Assembly (NCBI RefSeq): GCF_010820555.1
Contig: NZ_JAAIKD010000002.1
Location: forward strand, 496,001-560,000
Direction: 5' to 3'
Length of the DNA: 64,000 bases
DNA from: Psychroflexus aurantiacus
GTDB lineage: Bacteria; Bacteroidota; Bacteroidia; Flavobacteriales; Flavobacteriaceae
Part shown: positions 35,234 through 43,684 of the stretch, in pieces
How the letters are laid out: every line of letters begins with the position of its first letter
Numbering within the stretch: position 1 is the first letter of the stretch
The notes under the pieces: generated by a model
The model's input: only the letters and a program-made list of their open reading frames with translations
Databases searched by the model: none
Told to the model about the DNA's origin: nothing
Program-made: the position numbers and the translations under genes

Positions 35234-35920
35234 TTAAAGCGATTTGTAATAGCCTACTTTAAACCATAAGCGATGTCTGAATTTATCTTCAACCAGATAA
35301 TCATCGGTTCTGTAATCCAAGCCGACTTCAAATTTATTCTTGTCATCGAAATAAAAGCCCAGGGAGGCGGCAAATCTATTTTCCAGATCGTCTTCACTGC
35401 TTTGAATCATGTAGATAAGTTCGTTGGAAACCGCCAAATACTTTTCACCCGGATCTAAACTTAAACCCTGTAAGGGAATTTGTCCTTTTAATCGGTAACG
35501 CGCTCTGAAGAGGAGAGGGGCCTCTTTGAAAAAAGTCTCATCGATTCGGATGCGATGACCAATTCTATAGAACGAGGCCCTTTGCAGAATAGAAACCTGC
35601 TGAATAGTTCTGTGTGTGTTTTCTCCTTCTTCAATTCTATATTGATAACCCACATCAACTTTGACAAAAGGCGAAAGACGTCGCCCGATGAAGCTTTGTA
35701 AATCGGTTAGGCTGTGTTCATATTCGAGTTCCTCATTGAGGTTGTTGGAGTCGTATAAGCCATGTTGAGATTCGATTTTATGAGTCACAGTATACTTTTC
35801 TGAAACTTTATAACTCAGGGAGGCTTCAGGGAAAAAACCAAAAATGAATCTATCGCTTTGTGCCTCTGCCAAAAATGATCCTAAGAGACAAACCATTAAA
35901 ATAAGTCTCTTCATAATCAA
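35234..35920 (-). CDS. DUF2490-type outer-membrane protein
   Basis: A 228-residue exported protein. Residues 1-21 are a signal peptide (ending AEAQ after starting MIMKRLILMV; an alternative start two codons in is possible). The mature part is made of alternating amphipathic strands with many Tyr, Arg and Phe, ending FRHRLWFKVGYYKSL with an aromatic-rich final strand. This fits a small beta-barrel such as DUF2490. The start overlaps the stop of the next upstream gene by four bases. Function is unknown. Confidence 0.72.
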   Translation of the reverse strand: MIMKRLILMVCLLGSFLAEAQSDRFIFGFFPEASLSYKVSEKYTVTHKIESQHGLYDSNNLNEELEYEHSLTDLQSFIGRRLSPFVKVDVGYQYRIEEGENTHRTIQQVSILQRASFYRIGHRIRIDETFFKEAPLLFRARYRLKGQIPLQGLSLDPGEKYLAVSNELIYMIQSSEDDLENRFAASLGFYFDDKNKFEVGLDYRTDDYLVEDKFRHRLWFKVGYYKSL

Positions 35921-36489
35921 TAATCTAAATTATCAGTAGCCTTTAGGTTAACACTTCTTTTTTTAATCAAAATGCCTTCTGAATCAAACAGGGCTTCCCA
36001 TAATTCATCCTCAGTCTCAGTTTTTCCATAGAATTCAATTTCGTAACTCACAGTGATGTCCTCAAATTCATCTTCGTCGATGACATCTTCAAGATCATCT
36101 CCTTCGCCTGTATATTGGATTTGAATTTTTGAAATTGAAAATTTGCTGAAGTAGGTGTTTAGATAGGTTGAGATGACTTTTCTAACTTCTTCATCGAGTT
36201 CGTTTTCATCGATTAAGACTTCAATGTTCCGGACATTCCCGTCTAAGTCAAACTCAACACTATGCAGGTGTTTATTGTGTTTCAATTTAGCCTCAAAAAC
36301 CTGTTCCTCATCATCGGTTTGAAAATACCATTTGGTTCTCCTTTTGTTTTCATAGGCATCGTTTAGCCATGCTTTCGCCTGCTGAGGGACTTCCTGCTTT
36401 TCAATTCTTTTTTCGACTTCATTTTTTTCCTGGGCAAAACCAAAAGAAAAACAAAGCATAATTAATAAACGTGTTATTGATCTAATCAT
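35917..36489 (-). CDS. Exported acidic protein, PepSY-like
   Basis: A 190-residue protein with a signal peptide (to about residue 19, ending GFAQ). A mixed helix/strand mature part follows, containing a KWYFQTDDEEQVFEAKLKH-like strand pair and a strongly acidic stretch (GEGDDLEDVIDEDEFED) near 132-148. The pattern resembles PepSY-like periplasmic proteins of Bacteroidota. The pairing with a DUF2490 barrel through a four-base overlap suggests a joint envelope role. The family call is tentative. Confidence 0.6.
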   Translation of the reverse strand: MIRSITRLLIMLCFSFGFAQEKNEVEKRIEKQEVPQQAKAWLNDAYENKRRTKWYFQTDDEEQVFEAKLKHNKHLHSVEFDLDGNVRNIEVLIDENELDEEVRKVISTYLNTYFSKFSISKIQIQYTGEGDDLEDVIDEDEFEDITVSYEIEFYGKTETEDELWEALFDSEGILIKKRSVNLKATDNLDY

Positions 36490-36500
36490 AAGTAAGAAAT

Positions 36501-36917
36501 TTAATCTAAGAAACTTCGTATGGCTAATTCATAGCTTCTCAAACCAAAACCAATAATGATACCAAACGCATTTGGGGAGATATAAGAGTGTTTTCTAAAA
36601 TCTTCCCTGGCATGTGTATTGGAAATATGTACTTCAATAACCGGTGTTCCAATGGCTTTGATAGCATCTCCAATGGCTACCGAGGTATGCGTGTAGGCCG
36701 CAGCATTAAGTATAATCCCATCCACATTGTCATCAGCTTCCTGTAGTTCGGAAATGATTTCCCCTTCAATATTGGATTGAAAGTAGGATAATTCAAGGTC
36801 TTTAAATTCAAATTGAAGTTCTGAAAAGTAATCTTTGAAGGTAGATTTGCCGTAAATTTCAGGTTCTCTTTTTCCTAATATATTTAAATTAGGGCCGTTG
36901 ATGATGTGTATTTTCAT
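36501..36917 (-). CDS. aroQ: Type II 3-dehydroquinate dehydratase
   Basis: A 138-residue dehydroquinase of the shikimate pathway. It shows the N-terminal INGPNLNILGKREPEIYG with catalytic Arg and Tyr, NAAAYTHTSVA, and the EVHISN segment with the catalytic His. The start at 36917 (MKIHIING) is the family N-terminus. An in-frame ATG at 36938 would add seven residues and lies inside or beside the -7 element, so it was not used. The gene leads a minus-strand group with the two envelope proteins and sbcDC. Confidence 0.95.
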   Translation of the reverse strand: MKIHIINGPNLNILGKREPEIYGKSTFKDYFSELQFEFKDLELSYFQSNIEGEIISELQEADDNVDGIILNAAAYTHTSVAIGDAIKAIGTPVIEVHISNTHAREDFRKHSYISPNAFGIIIGFGLRSYELAIRSFLD

Positions 36918-36935
36918 AGCGAATGACTTTATGTT

Positions 36936-36943
36936 CAAATTTA
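36936..36943 (-). promoter_or_regulatory. -7 element upstream of aroQ
   Basis: The minus strand reads TAAATTTG, 18 nt before the aroQ ATG at 36917. It overlaps the alternative start at 36938, favouring the shorter protein. No TTG at the expected spacing. Confidence 0.5.
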
Positions 36944-37170
36944 TTAAAATAAATGCGTTGTGACTACTTTATTATACAAGTTATAATTTTAAATAAGACA
37001 TGAAGCCTGTTTTGACCCTATAAAATAAGTGTATTCTCTAAGGAATCACAAATCCTTTTGTTTTAAGTTCGATCCTGCCTTCCTAAGCGGAACACAGGCA
37101 GGCGAAGTTGAGAACCTTCTTTAAGTGATCAAAGGCTTAAAACCCTGCTTGAACTTTTGTACATATAACA
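36944..37170. other. Non-coding spacer upstream of the S24 repressor
   Basis: No credible gene. It contains repeat copy B (37074-37103); downstream, up to the ATG at 37260, lie the operator-like half-sites described separately. I saw no exact TAnnTTTG element here for the repressor gene. Confidence 0.6.
37074..37103. repeat. Intergenic CCTG...CAGGCAGG imperfect palindrome, copy B
   Basis: A 30-bp element beginning CCTGCCTTCC and ending ACAGGCAGGC, similar to the copies at 15.9 kb and (inverted) 40.2 kb. Its CCTGCC and GGCAGG ends can pair. Confidence 0.55.
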
Positions 37171-37245
37171 TCTATTCTAATTTTTGCATCAAGCATTAGA
37201 ATAGATTAGGATTTTTTCCTTAGATTTATGGAATTATTCCTAATT
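37171..37245. promoter_or_regulatory. Cluster of ATTAG(A/G)AT half-sites, candidate operator
   Basis: An 11-bp perfect inverted repeat (37171-37181 with 37195-37205, 13-nt spacer) carries ATTAGAATAG in both arms. Two further related half-sites follow, ATTAGGAT at 37205-37212 and its reverse complement form at 37236-37244. All lie within 90 bp of the start of the LexA/cI-like gene, the expected place for autoregulation. Binding is inference. Confidence 0.5.
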
Positions 37246-37259
37246 AAGCACAAACGGAT

Positions 37260-38033
37260 ATGAAATCAGATTTACCCTTAGAAATTCGGCGTTTCAAACA
37301 AATTCGAGAAGAGCATAATTTCACGCAATCTGAATTTGCTGATCTCCTGAACATCAAAAATACCACTTCAGATATTGAACGCGGTAAAACCAAGCTGTCA
37401 GGTCAGGTCGTGATGAGCCTTTTAAAAATATTTGAAGTCAATCCGCTTTGGCTCTATGGAGAAAGCTTTCAGAAAAAACTGGATGTGCATCACATCAATT
37501 CTATGCCGAAGGTGATTTCAGTAGACGAAACCAATTCCAGAGAAAACATGCTGCTGGTCAATCAAAAAGCGGCTGCGGGTTATCCTCAAAACATAGGCGA
37601 TGCCGAATGGTATCAGCAGTTGCCTGCTTTTGAAATGCCCATTCCCCAGTTCAGGAATGCATCCTATAGAGGTTTTCAGGTCGAAGGGGATAGCATGGAA
37701 CCCAACTTTCATTCTGAAGACTGGGTTTTGGGAAAATCAGTAGAAAGCCTTCAGCAGGCGATGAATCATAAAGTCTATGTGTTTGTGCTACAGGATTCTG
37801 TAATGGTTAAAAAATTGCATAAGCATCCGCATTCTCATAAAATTTCCTTGATCTCCACCAATTCTTATTATCCACCTTATGAGGTGGAGGCTTCTGAAGT
37901 CCAGGAAATCTGGGAAGTGACCAGTAAACTTACCTTCTCTATCAATGAAAATTCCGAAAACAGCATGCTCAAAAAACTGGAGCAGTCGATGGAAGAATTA
38001 AAAACTCAGCTCAATTCTATAAAATCCAGCTAA
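37260..38033 (+). CDS. LexA/cI-like repressor: XRE HTH plus S24 peptidase domain
   Basis: A 257-residue transcriptional regulator. An XRE-type helix-turn-helix is at about 9-62 (FTQSEFADLLNI). The C-terminal S24 domain has A106-G107 in KAAAGYP, the LexA-type cleavage site, with catalytic S145 in EGDSMEP and K184 in SVMVKKL. A short coiled-coil tail (about 235-255) is unusual for LexA. All residues for self-cleavage are present, so derepression after DNA damage is plausible. The HTH differs from the winged LexA domain, so it is closer to cI/HdiR-type regulators. Its stop is followed directly by the DUF2461 ATG. Confidence 0.88.
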   Translation: MKSDLPLEIRRFKQIREEHNFTQSEFADLLNIKNTTSDIERGKTKLSGQVVMSLLKIFEVNPLWLYGESFQKKLDVHHINSMPKVISVDETNSRENMLLVNQKAAAGYPQNIGDAEWYQQLPAFEMPIPQFRNASYRGFQVEGDSMEPNFHSEDWVLGKSVESLQQAMNHKVYVFVLQDSVMVKKLHKHPHSHKISLISTNSYYPPYEVEASEVQEIWEVTSKLTFSINENSENSMLKKLEQSMEELKTQLNSIKSS

Positions 38034-38690
38034 ATGAATTTCGAACGTTTATTTGATTTTCTTGAAACGCTCAACAAAAACAACAGCAAGGAGTGGATGG
38101 ATGAACACAGGAGTTTCTACGAAACCGTAAAAACAGATTACGTCAACTGGCTTGAAGATCTCGACTTTAAACTTTCCAAAGTCGATGCGGATTACTATTC
38201 CTCCTCAGGTAAAAAAGCCATCAATCGCATCAATAATAACCTATTGTACCATCCCAACAAACCTACCTACAAAGACCATTTTGGAGCCGGACTGGACAAG
38301 CGGCCTAAGACCGGCGATTTTTATATTCATTTAGGCATCGATGAGATCTTTGTGGCCGGAGGCTTTTATAAACCTAAATCGGAAACCCTGAAGAGCATTC
38401 GCGAGGCTATAGATTACAATGGGGATGAATTTAAAGACATCTTAAATTCAAAATCTTTTCAGAAGCATTTCGGTGGCCTTATGGAAGATGAAGACCAGTT
38501 GAAAACAGCACCCAAAGGCTTTTCCCAGAATCATAAACACATCGATTTACTCCGACTGAAAAGTTTTGCAGCCATGAAGCCTTTGGAAAGAAAAGACGTC
38601 CTGGCAGAGGATTTCAAAGATCAGGTGATCGAAACCTATAAAGCCATGCTGCCCTTCAGAAGATACCTGAACAAAGCGGTAAGCGTTTAA
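38034..38690 (+). CDS. DUF2461 family protein
   Basis: A 218-residue cytoplasmic protein of the DUF2461/TIGR02453 family. It shows FLETLNKNNSKEWMDEHRSFYE at the N-terminus, FRDPR-like RINNNLLYHPNKPTYKDHFGA, and the FYIHLGIDEIFVAGGFYKPKSETL beta-hairpin region. The family is widespread and has no established biochemical role that I know of. The ATG follows the repressor stop codon without a gap, so the two are cotranscribed. Confidence 0.88.
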   Translation: MNFERLFDFLETLNKNNSKEWMDEHRSFYETVKTDYVNWLEDLDFKLSKVDADYYSSSGKKAINRINNNLLYHPNKPTYKDHFGAGLDKRPKTGDFYIHLGIDEIFVAGGFYKPKSETLKSIREAIDYNGDEFKDILNSKSFQKHFGGLMEDEDQLKTAPKGFSQNHKHIDLLRLKSFAAMKPLERKDVLAEDFKDQVIETYKAMLPFRRYLNKAVSV

Positions 38691-38699
38691 TTCTAGGGT

Positions 38700-40190
38700 T
38701 TGAAATTTCTGAAGGACAAAAACCAGTTAGTTACAGCCTCCCTTTTTATTTTAGGGCTTATGGGGCTGTGTTTTGTGGTCTTTCCTGAAGATTCTTTTCA
38801 AATCATTCATACCACCTCGGTCTGGGTTAGATCCCTGTTTGGTCAGTTCTATCTGGTCCTTGGGTTTAGCATTTGTCTTTATCTCTTAGGCATAGCCTTT
38901 TCGCCTTTAGGAAAAATGAGACTGGGTTCTGGTAAGTCCGAATATTCCACTTTGTCATGGCTGGCCATGATGTATTCTACAGGCATGGGAGCTGGTATTA
39001 TCTTAAGAGCTGTGCAGGAACCTGTTTTTATGATACAGCAACCCGGCATAGAAATTTCACGACCGGAGCAGATACATGGCTTTGAAATGACATTTTACCA
39101 CTGGGGGTTCACCGCCTGGGCCTTTTACGGGCTTTTTGCCTTATTCATCGCCTACCTGCTTTTTGTCAAAAACCAAAACATACAGCTCAGTCACCTCCTT
39201 CCTAAACTCTCAAATCCTGTTGTCGCCAAAGGCATAGATTTACTGGTCGTACTCACCACTGTTTTTGGGGTCGTTAGCGCTGTAGCACTTGGGATTAGAC
39301 AGGTGGAAGGCGGCATTAGCTTTGCTTCAGAGACTAATTTAGGAATTGCTTTGAGTGTGCTTCTGTGTGTACTTATCTTTTCGCTGGCTCTTTTTTCTTC
39401 TATAAAAGGACTCAGTAAAGGCATCCGGCATTTATCCAACATCAATATTTCTCTGACGCTTTTACTGCTGGCCTACGTTGTCTTTAATACGGATATGAGT
39501 CTGATACTCCTCAATTTTTATGAAGCCACTTTGGCTTTGCTTGAGGATTTTATACCCTTGAGTTTATCGATGGGTAAGTTTGATTTTAGTGAAGAATTTT
39601 TATCAGACTGGACCTATTATTACTGGGCATTCTGGCTGGCCTGGGCACCCTTTACGGGAATTTTTATCGCGAGAATTTCGAAAGGGAAAAGCATCAGGGA
39701 GTTAATTCTAGGGGTGCTTATTGTCCCTAGTTTTGGCTCATTTCTGTGGTTTACCAGCTTTGGTACGTCGGCTATTGAATTGATTAACTCGGAGGTGGTT
39801 TCCAGCTTTGCTTTCGATAATGTGTTTTCGGCTACGTTTGTCCTCCTGGAACAGTTCCCTCTTGGATTTTATGCCGTGATTTTGGCCATCTTACTTCTGG
39901 TGGGGTTTCTCATCACGTCGGTCGATTCAGCCATATACGTCCTGAGCATGTTCTCCGATCTTAGTAAAATCGATCCATCACCATTTCATAAATGGATCTG
40001 GGGCATTCTACTGTTTCTCGTCACCTTAGGCTTTCTGATTATAGGTAAGTTCAGTGCAGCCACAGATGTGCTAGAGGCGGTCCAGAAGCTGCTTATCGTA
40101 AGCTCACTGGCCCTGGCTTTGCTCAGTATCCTGTTTGTGATCGGGTTTACTTTGAGTCTCATTCGCAATCATCAATCAAACTCCAAATAA
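38700..40190 (+). CDS. BCCT-family osmolyte transporter
   Basis: A 496-residue secondary transporter for betaine, choline or carnitine-like compounds, with about 12 membrane helices. The family signature is near 305-335 as YYWAFWLAWAPFTGIFIARI followed by SKGKSIRE. The glycine-rich helix of the substrate/sodium site reads YSTGMGAGIILRAVQEPV; the usual FW after this glycine run is replaced by LR. Translation must begin at TTG 38700 (MKFLKDKNQLV); the next ATG would delete the first helix. The substrate cannot be fixed by eye. Confidence 0.87.
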   Translation: MKFLKDKNQLVTASLFILGLMGLCFVVFPEDSFQIIHTTSVWVRSLFGQFYLVLGFSICLYLLGIAFSPLGKMRLGSGKSEYSTLSWLAMMYSTGMGAGIILRAVQEPVFMIQQPGIEISRPEQIHGFEMTFYHWGFTAWAFYGLFALFIAYLLFVKNQNIQLSHLLPKLSNPVVAKGIDLLVVLTTVFGVVSAVALGIRQVEGGISFASETNLGIALSVLLCVLIFSLALFSSIKGLSKGIRHLSNINISLTLLLLAYVVFNTDMSLILLNFYEATLALLEDFIPLSLSMGKFDFSEEFLSDWTYYYWAFWLAWAPFTGIFIARISKGKSIRELILGVLIVPSFGSFLWFTSFGTSAIELINSEVVSSFAFDNVFSATFVLLEQFPLGFYAVILAILLLVGFLITSVDSAIYVLSMFSDLSKIDPSPFHKWIWGILLFLVTLGFLIIGKFSAATDVLEAVQKLLIVSSLALALLSILFVIGFTLSLIRNHQSNSK

Positions 40191-40218
40191 ACCCGCCTGC
40201 GCTTCTTGGACGGGCAGG
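40191..40218. repeat. Intergenic palindromic element, copy C (inverted)
   Basis: This element fills the gap between two convergent genes. Its reverse complement begins CCTGCCCGTCCAAG and ends GCAGGCGGG, aligning with copies A and B. CCCGCCTG and CGGGCAGG arms can fold, so it may serve as a terminator here. Confidence 0.5.
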
Positions 40219-40219
40219 T

Positions 40220-41455
40220 TCAGAAGGAAATCGTAGACATGATCTTTTGCGTGGCTCCGGCTTCAGAATTCACAAAATGACCGCAAATCTGTCCGCTTTT
40301 CTCTCTAAGGGTCTGGTCTGTAATAAGTTTATTGAAGACTTCATCAAATTCGTTTTTAGACGCTACACTAAACACTCCGCCTAGACGTCTTAGCATCTTG
40401 GCTTCGGGAAATTTTTCATAATGTTTGCCAATGAGGATTGGAACTCCAAAAGCCGCTGGTTCCAGAATGTTATGCAGACCACTTGAGCCCATGCCACCGC
40501 CTACATAAGCTATATTGGCATAGCTGTAAATTTTGGTCAGCAAACCTATGGTGTCCACAATCAGGACTTCGTAGTCCTGAAGGTCCTGGCTTTGCATCTC
40601 AGAATAGCAGATTAGGTTCTTGCGAATGTTTTTTTTCAATTTCTGAATTTGCGTCGCGTTAATTTGATGTGGAGCGATAACGATCCTGATGCCTTCAGGT
40701 GCTTTGTTGATGGCGTCCAAAGCGATCGACAGATCTTCAGGCCAGGTGCTTCCAAACACCACTGTAAGTTCGCCTGAAGCCGTAAAGTATTCCATGAAAC
40801 TTAACTGATTATCCATGCCTAACTGAGCAGTGACCCGGTCGTAGCGTGTATCTCCGGAAATGCTGGCCTGATCGAAACCATGTTTTTTCAGCAGGTTTAA
40901 AGACTCTTCATTCTGCACGAAAAGGTGGTCAAACCTGCTCAGGGCTTCCGTCATAAATTTTCCCATGGGTCTGAAATAAAGCTGCTCAGGTCTGAATAGT
41001 CCCGAAATCAGATAGGATTTGATTCGTCTGTTGGACAGAACCTCCATCAGGTTCGGCCAAATCTCATATTTGATGAAAAAGGCGACTTCAGGCTTGAGAA
41101 TATCCAGAAATTCTCGGGCATTTTTTTGGGTGTCCAGGGGTAAATAGGTGGCGATATCCAGTTTGGAGTCCTTTTTTTTAACCTCATATCCCGAAGGTGA
41201 GAAGAAACTCACTGCGATTTTATAGTCGGGATGCGTTTGCTTTAAAGCGTCAATAACAGGAACTGCCTGTTCATATTCGCCCAGCGAAGCGGCATGAAAC
41301 CATATGACTTTGTCATGTACAGAAACCTGCGCCTGTAATTTGGTTTTCCAGTTCGTTCTTCCTTCCACGAACAATCTCATTTTAGGACTCAAAAATTTTA
41401 AAACGGGCTGCAGGAATTGAAAACTAGAGATGATAAACTGGTATAGTGACTTCAA
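40220..41455 (-). CDS. waaA: 3-deoxy-D-manno-octulosonic acid (Kdo) transferase
   Basis: A 411-residue GT30 glycosyltransferase that adds Kdo to lipid A precursors at the inner membrane. An N-terminal membrane-anchoring segment is followed by FHAASLGEYEQAVPVI, YLPLDTQKNAREFL and KYEIWPNLMEVL (the Bacteroidota form of the ETELWPN segment). The C-terminal domain has VFGSTWPED, DTIGLLTKIYSYA and VGGGMGSSGLHNILEPAAFG. The length is usual. The gene is monocistronic and divergent from the DegT aminotransferase. Confidence 0.93.
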   Translation of the reverse strand: MKSLYQFIISSFQFLQPVLKFLSPKMRLFVEGRTNWKTKLQAQVSVHDKVIWFHAASLGEYEQAVPVIDALKQTHPDYKIAVSFFSPSGYEVKKKDSKLDIATYLPLDTQKNAREFLDILKPEVAFFIKYEIWPNLMEVLSNRRIKSYLISGLFRPEQLYFRPMGKFMTEALSRFDHLFVQNEESLNLLKKHGFDQASISGDTRYDRVTAQLGMDNQLSFMEYFTASGELTVVFGSTWPEDLSIALDAINKAPEGIRIVIAPHQINATQIQKLKKNIRKNLICYSEMQSQDLQDYEVLIVDTIGLLTKIYSYANIAYVGGGMGSSGLHNILEPAAFGVPILIGKHYEKFPEAKMLRRLGGVFSVASKNEFDEVFNKLITDQTLREKSGQICGHFVNSEAGATQKIMSTISF

Positions 41456-41469
41456 ATCGTTTTTTTTTT

Positions 41470-41477
41470 CAAAAATA
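41470..41477 (-). promoter_or_regulatory. -7 element upstream of waaA
   Basis: The minus strand reads TATTTTTG, 14 nt before the waaA ATG, in the 86-bp region shared with the divergent aminotransferase gene. Confidence 0.45.
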
Positions 41478-41517
41478 AGCTTTTAGCTGAATAGTCCCTT
41501 TAGATACTTTATATTCT

Positions 41518-41525
41518 TATTTTTG
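41518..41525 (+). promoter_or_regulatory. -7 element upstream of the DegT aminotransferase
   Basis: TATTTTTG matches TAnnTTTG and ends 16 nt before the ATG at 41542. No TTG is seen at standard spacing. Confidence 0.45.
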
Positions 41526-41541
41526 TAAAGAAAAAAAGACT

Positions 41542-42708
41542 ATGAAAAAACTACAAATGGTTGACCTGAAGGGTCAATACGATAAAATAAAGGATGAAGT
41601 GGATAAGTCCATTTTTGAGGTTTTAAATTCAACTTCCTACATCAACGGTCCTGCGGTTAGACAGTTTCAGGAAAATTTGGAATCCTATTTGGGCGTTAAG
41701 CACGTGATTCCCTGTGCCAACGGAACCGATGCTTTGCAAATCGCCATGATGGGATTGGGTTTGAAGCCGGGGGATGAAGTCATCACTGTCGATTTTACTT
41801 TTGCAGCAACCGTAGAAGTCATAGCACTGTTGAATTTGACCCCGGTACTCATAGATGTAGATAAAGACACTTTCAATATAGATTTAAAGAAATTGGAAGA
41901 AGCGATTACGCCGAAAACCAAAGCCATTGTGCCTGTGCATCTGTTTGGACACGTCGCCCAGATGGAAGACATCATGGCGCTTGCCAAAAAGCATGATCTC
42001 TATGTGATTGAAGATAATGCTCAAGCCATAGGAGCCAACTATACCTTTAAAGATGGCTCTCAGCAAAAAGCGGGTACCATTGGACATGTAGGAGCTACCT
42101 CCTTTTTTCCTTCCAAAAATCTGGGAGCCTACGGGGATGGTGGCGCTATTTTCACCAATGATGATGCGTTAGCGCATACCATTAGAGGAATTGTCAATCA
42201 CGGGATGTACGAGCGTTACCACCACGATGTGGTAGGTGTCAATTCAAGGCTGGACAGCGTACAGGCTGCGGTTCTGGACATCAAACTCAAACACCTGGAC
42301 GATTACAGTTCTAGACGTCAAAATGCAGCCAGACATTATACTGAAGCCTTGAGCAAGTCTGAACATATTCAAACCCCGCAAACCGAAACTTACAAACAAT
42401 GTGATAATTCCAATGGCATCTGCCATACCTGTGATTGTCATGTGTTCCATCAGTATACCATCAAAATCAAAAACGGAAAACGTGATGAATTAGCTGAACA
42501 CTTTAAGCAAAACAACATCCCTCATGGCATTTATTACCCGATTCCGCTACATTCCCAAAAGGCTTATAAAGATGAACGTTATGATGAAAAGGAGTTTACA
42601 GTCACCAATCAGCTGGTCGATGAAGTCATTTCTTTACCTATGCATACCGAATTAGATAAAGAACAAATTGAGTACATTACCTCAGAAATCATTAAAGTGG
42701 TTACGTAG
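41542..42708 (+). CDS. DegT/DnrJ/EryC1/StrS-type sugar aminotransferase
   Basis: A 388-residue PLP enzyme of the family that aminates keto-sugars for surface polysaccharides. Motifs include PCANGTDALQIAMMGLGL, DVDFTFAATVE-like DEVITVDFTFAAT, EDNAQAIGA, the PLP lysine in SFFPSKNLGAYGDGG and the NSRLDSVQAAVL segment. Residues 287-299 carry four cysteines, C-x6-C-x2-C-x-C, just before CHVFHQYT. This is not part of the standard fold. The neighbouring Kdo transferase fits an envelope role, but the sugar substrate is unknown. Confidence 0.9.
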   Translation: MKKLQMVDLKGQYDKIKDEVDKSIFEVLNSTSYINGPAVRQFQENLESYLGVKHVIPCANGTDALQIAMMGLGLKPGDEVITVDFTFAATVEVIALLNLTPVLIDVDKDTFNIDLKKLEEAITPKTKAIVPVHLFGHVAQMEDIMALAKKHDLYVIEDNAQAIGANYTFKDGSQQKAGTIGHVGATSFFPSKNLGAYGDGGAIFTNDDALAHTIRGIVNHGMYERYHHDVVGVNSRLDSVQAAVLDIKLKHLDDYSSRRQNAARHYTEALSKSEHIQTPQTETYKQCDNSNGICHTCDCHVFHQYTIKIKNGKRDELAEHFKQNNIPHGIYYPIPLHSQKAYKDERYDEKEFTVTNQLVDEVISLPMHTELDKEQIEYITSEIIKVVT

Positions 42709-42734
42709 TAGTTTGAGCCTGAAAAACAATAGTT

Positions 42735-42759
42735 AAAAAGCCTCTACCAGAGGCTTTTT
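42735..42759 (+). terminator. Terminator after the DegT aminotransferase
   Basis: An 11-bp perfect stem (42735-42745 with 42749-42759) has a three-base loop, followed by T residues. Confidence 0.9.
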
Positions 42760-42775
42760 TTAATAAACAGAGTTT

Positions 42776-42806
42776 GATTATAACCATAAAGTCAAAATCA
42801 ATTAGA
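42776..42806 (+). repeat. 31-nt intergenic element, copy 1
   Basis: This stretch matches 51071-51101 at 26 of 31 positions, sharing GATTATA and AAAGTCAAAAT. It lies just after a terminator and 129 bp before an outer-membrane protein gene. Confidence 0.5.
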
Positions 42807-42935
42807 ATTTAATACATAGTTTTGATACTTCTTGTGAAATCTTAATGTTAAGGTAAATATTTGTTATTAATTTAATAATTAATTGCATCTGCAGTGCTTT
42901 AATAAAGTTATTTACCGGTCAAAAAAAAACTTATC

Positions 42936-43493
42936 ATGAAAAGATTAATTGTAATTTGCTTAATTATTTGCTTTAATTATTCGGTTAAAGCGCAAGAGGT
43001 AAATTTAGGTTTAAGTGCAGCAACAACAGCCGGGGAGGCAAATGAGTTGTTCACTTCTGCTTTTGTATTAGATGCAGAATTCTTGTTTGAAATGTCGAAT
43101 ACAATTAAACTTGGAGCATCAACAGGTTATTTGCTTAGTCTTGGCAATAATGATTATACCAGTTTTAGTATAATAGGAGATAATGCTGTTAGATATACCC
43201 AAGTTGATAATACGGGATTTATACCCCTTGCAGCGTCTCTGCGTTTTAAGGCTACGGAAAGACTTTCTTTTGGTGCAGATGTAGGCTATGCCTTTGGTGT
43301 GACGCACCGGGATGCTCAAAATGGTGCCTATTTCGCTTTGAAATCTCAATATCAGGTAAAAGATTATTTATACCTTACAACTTCCTTCAGGACAATAATG
43401 TTGGAAGATAAGAGACTACCAACAGAATTTGATGCCAGGGATGATAAGTTTTATTTAAATCTTTTATCTCTAGGGGTGTTGATTAAACTCTAA
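42936..43493 (+). CDS. Small outer-membrane beta-barrel protein
   Basis: A 185-residue exported protein. Residues 1-19 are a signal peptide (ending VKAQ). The mature part consists of about eight amphipathic strands separated by short turns (for example TIKLGASTGYLLSLGNN, LSFGADVGYAFGV, YLYLTTSFRTIML) and ends with LNLLSLGVLIKL, a plausible barrel-closing strand. Size and pattern fit an OmpA/OmpW-like eight-stranded barrel. No enzymatic motif is present and function is unknown. It is a single-gene unit. Confidence 0.72.
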   Translation: MKRLIVICLIICFNYSVKAQEVNLGLSAATTAGEANELFTSAFVLDAEFLFEMSNTIKLGASTGYLLSLGNNDYTSFSIIGDNAVRYTQVDNTGFIPLAASLRFKATERLSFGADVGYAFGVTHRDAQNGAYFALKSQYQVKDYLYLTTSFRTIMLEDKRLPTEFDARDDKFYLNLLSLGVLIKL

Positions 43494-43684
43494 TTTAGGA
43501 TTTACAAAAAAGCAATAACCTCTTTAGGGACTAACTGAAAATTGCTTGTTTCATATATGTGTTATGAATAATTTGCATCCCGACCAGAAAGCGTCGTGAC
43601 GTAAATTGTGAACAAGAGAATGTATGGGAAAAATGAATGAGTTTTATGACATCATCATATATTTCCTAGCGTATAAGCTATAAT

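Noticed and set aside
37260-38690. Prophage remnant around the S24 repressor
   Set aside because: The flanking genes (aroQ, DUF2461, BCCT transporter) are ordinary chromosomal genes and no phage structural or integrase gene is present.
43494-43684. Terminator or small RNA between the beta-barrel gene and clpS
   Set aside because: AAGCAAT and ATTGCTT can pair but with a loop of over 25 bases and no convincing T run on the relevant strand.
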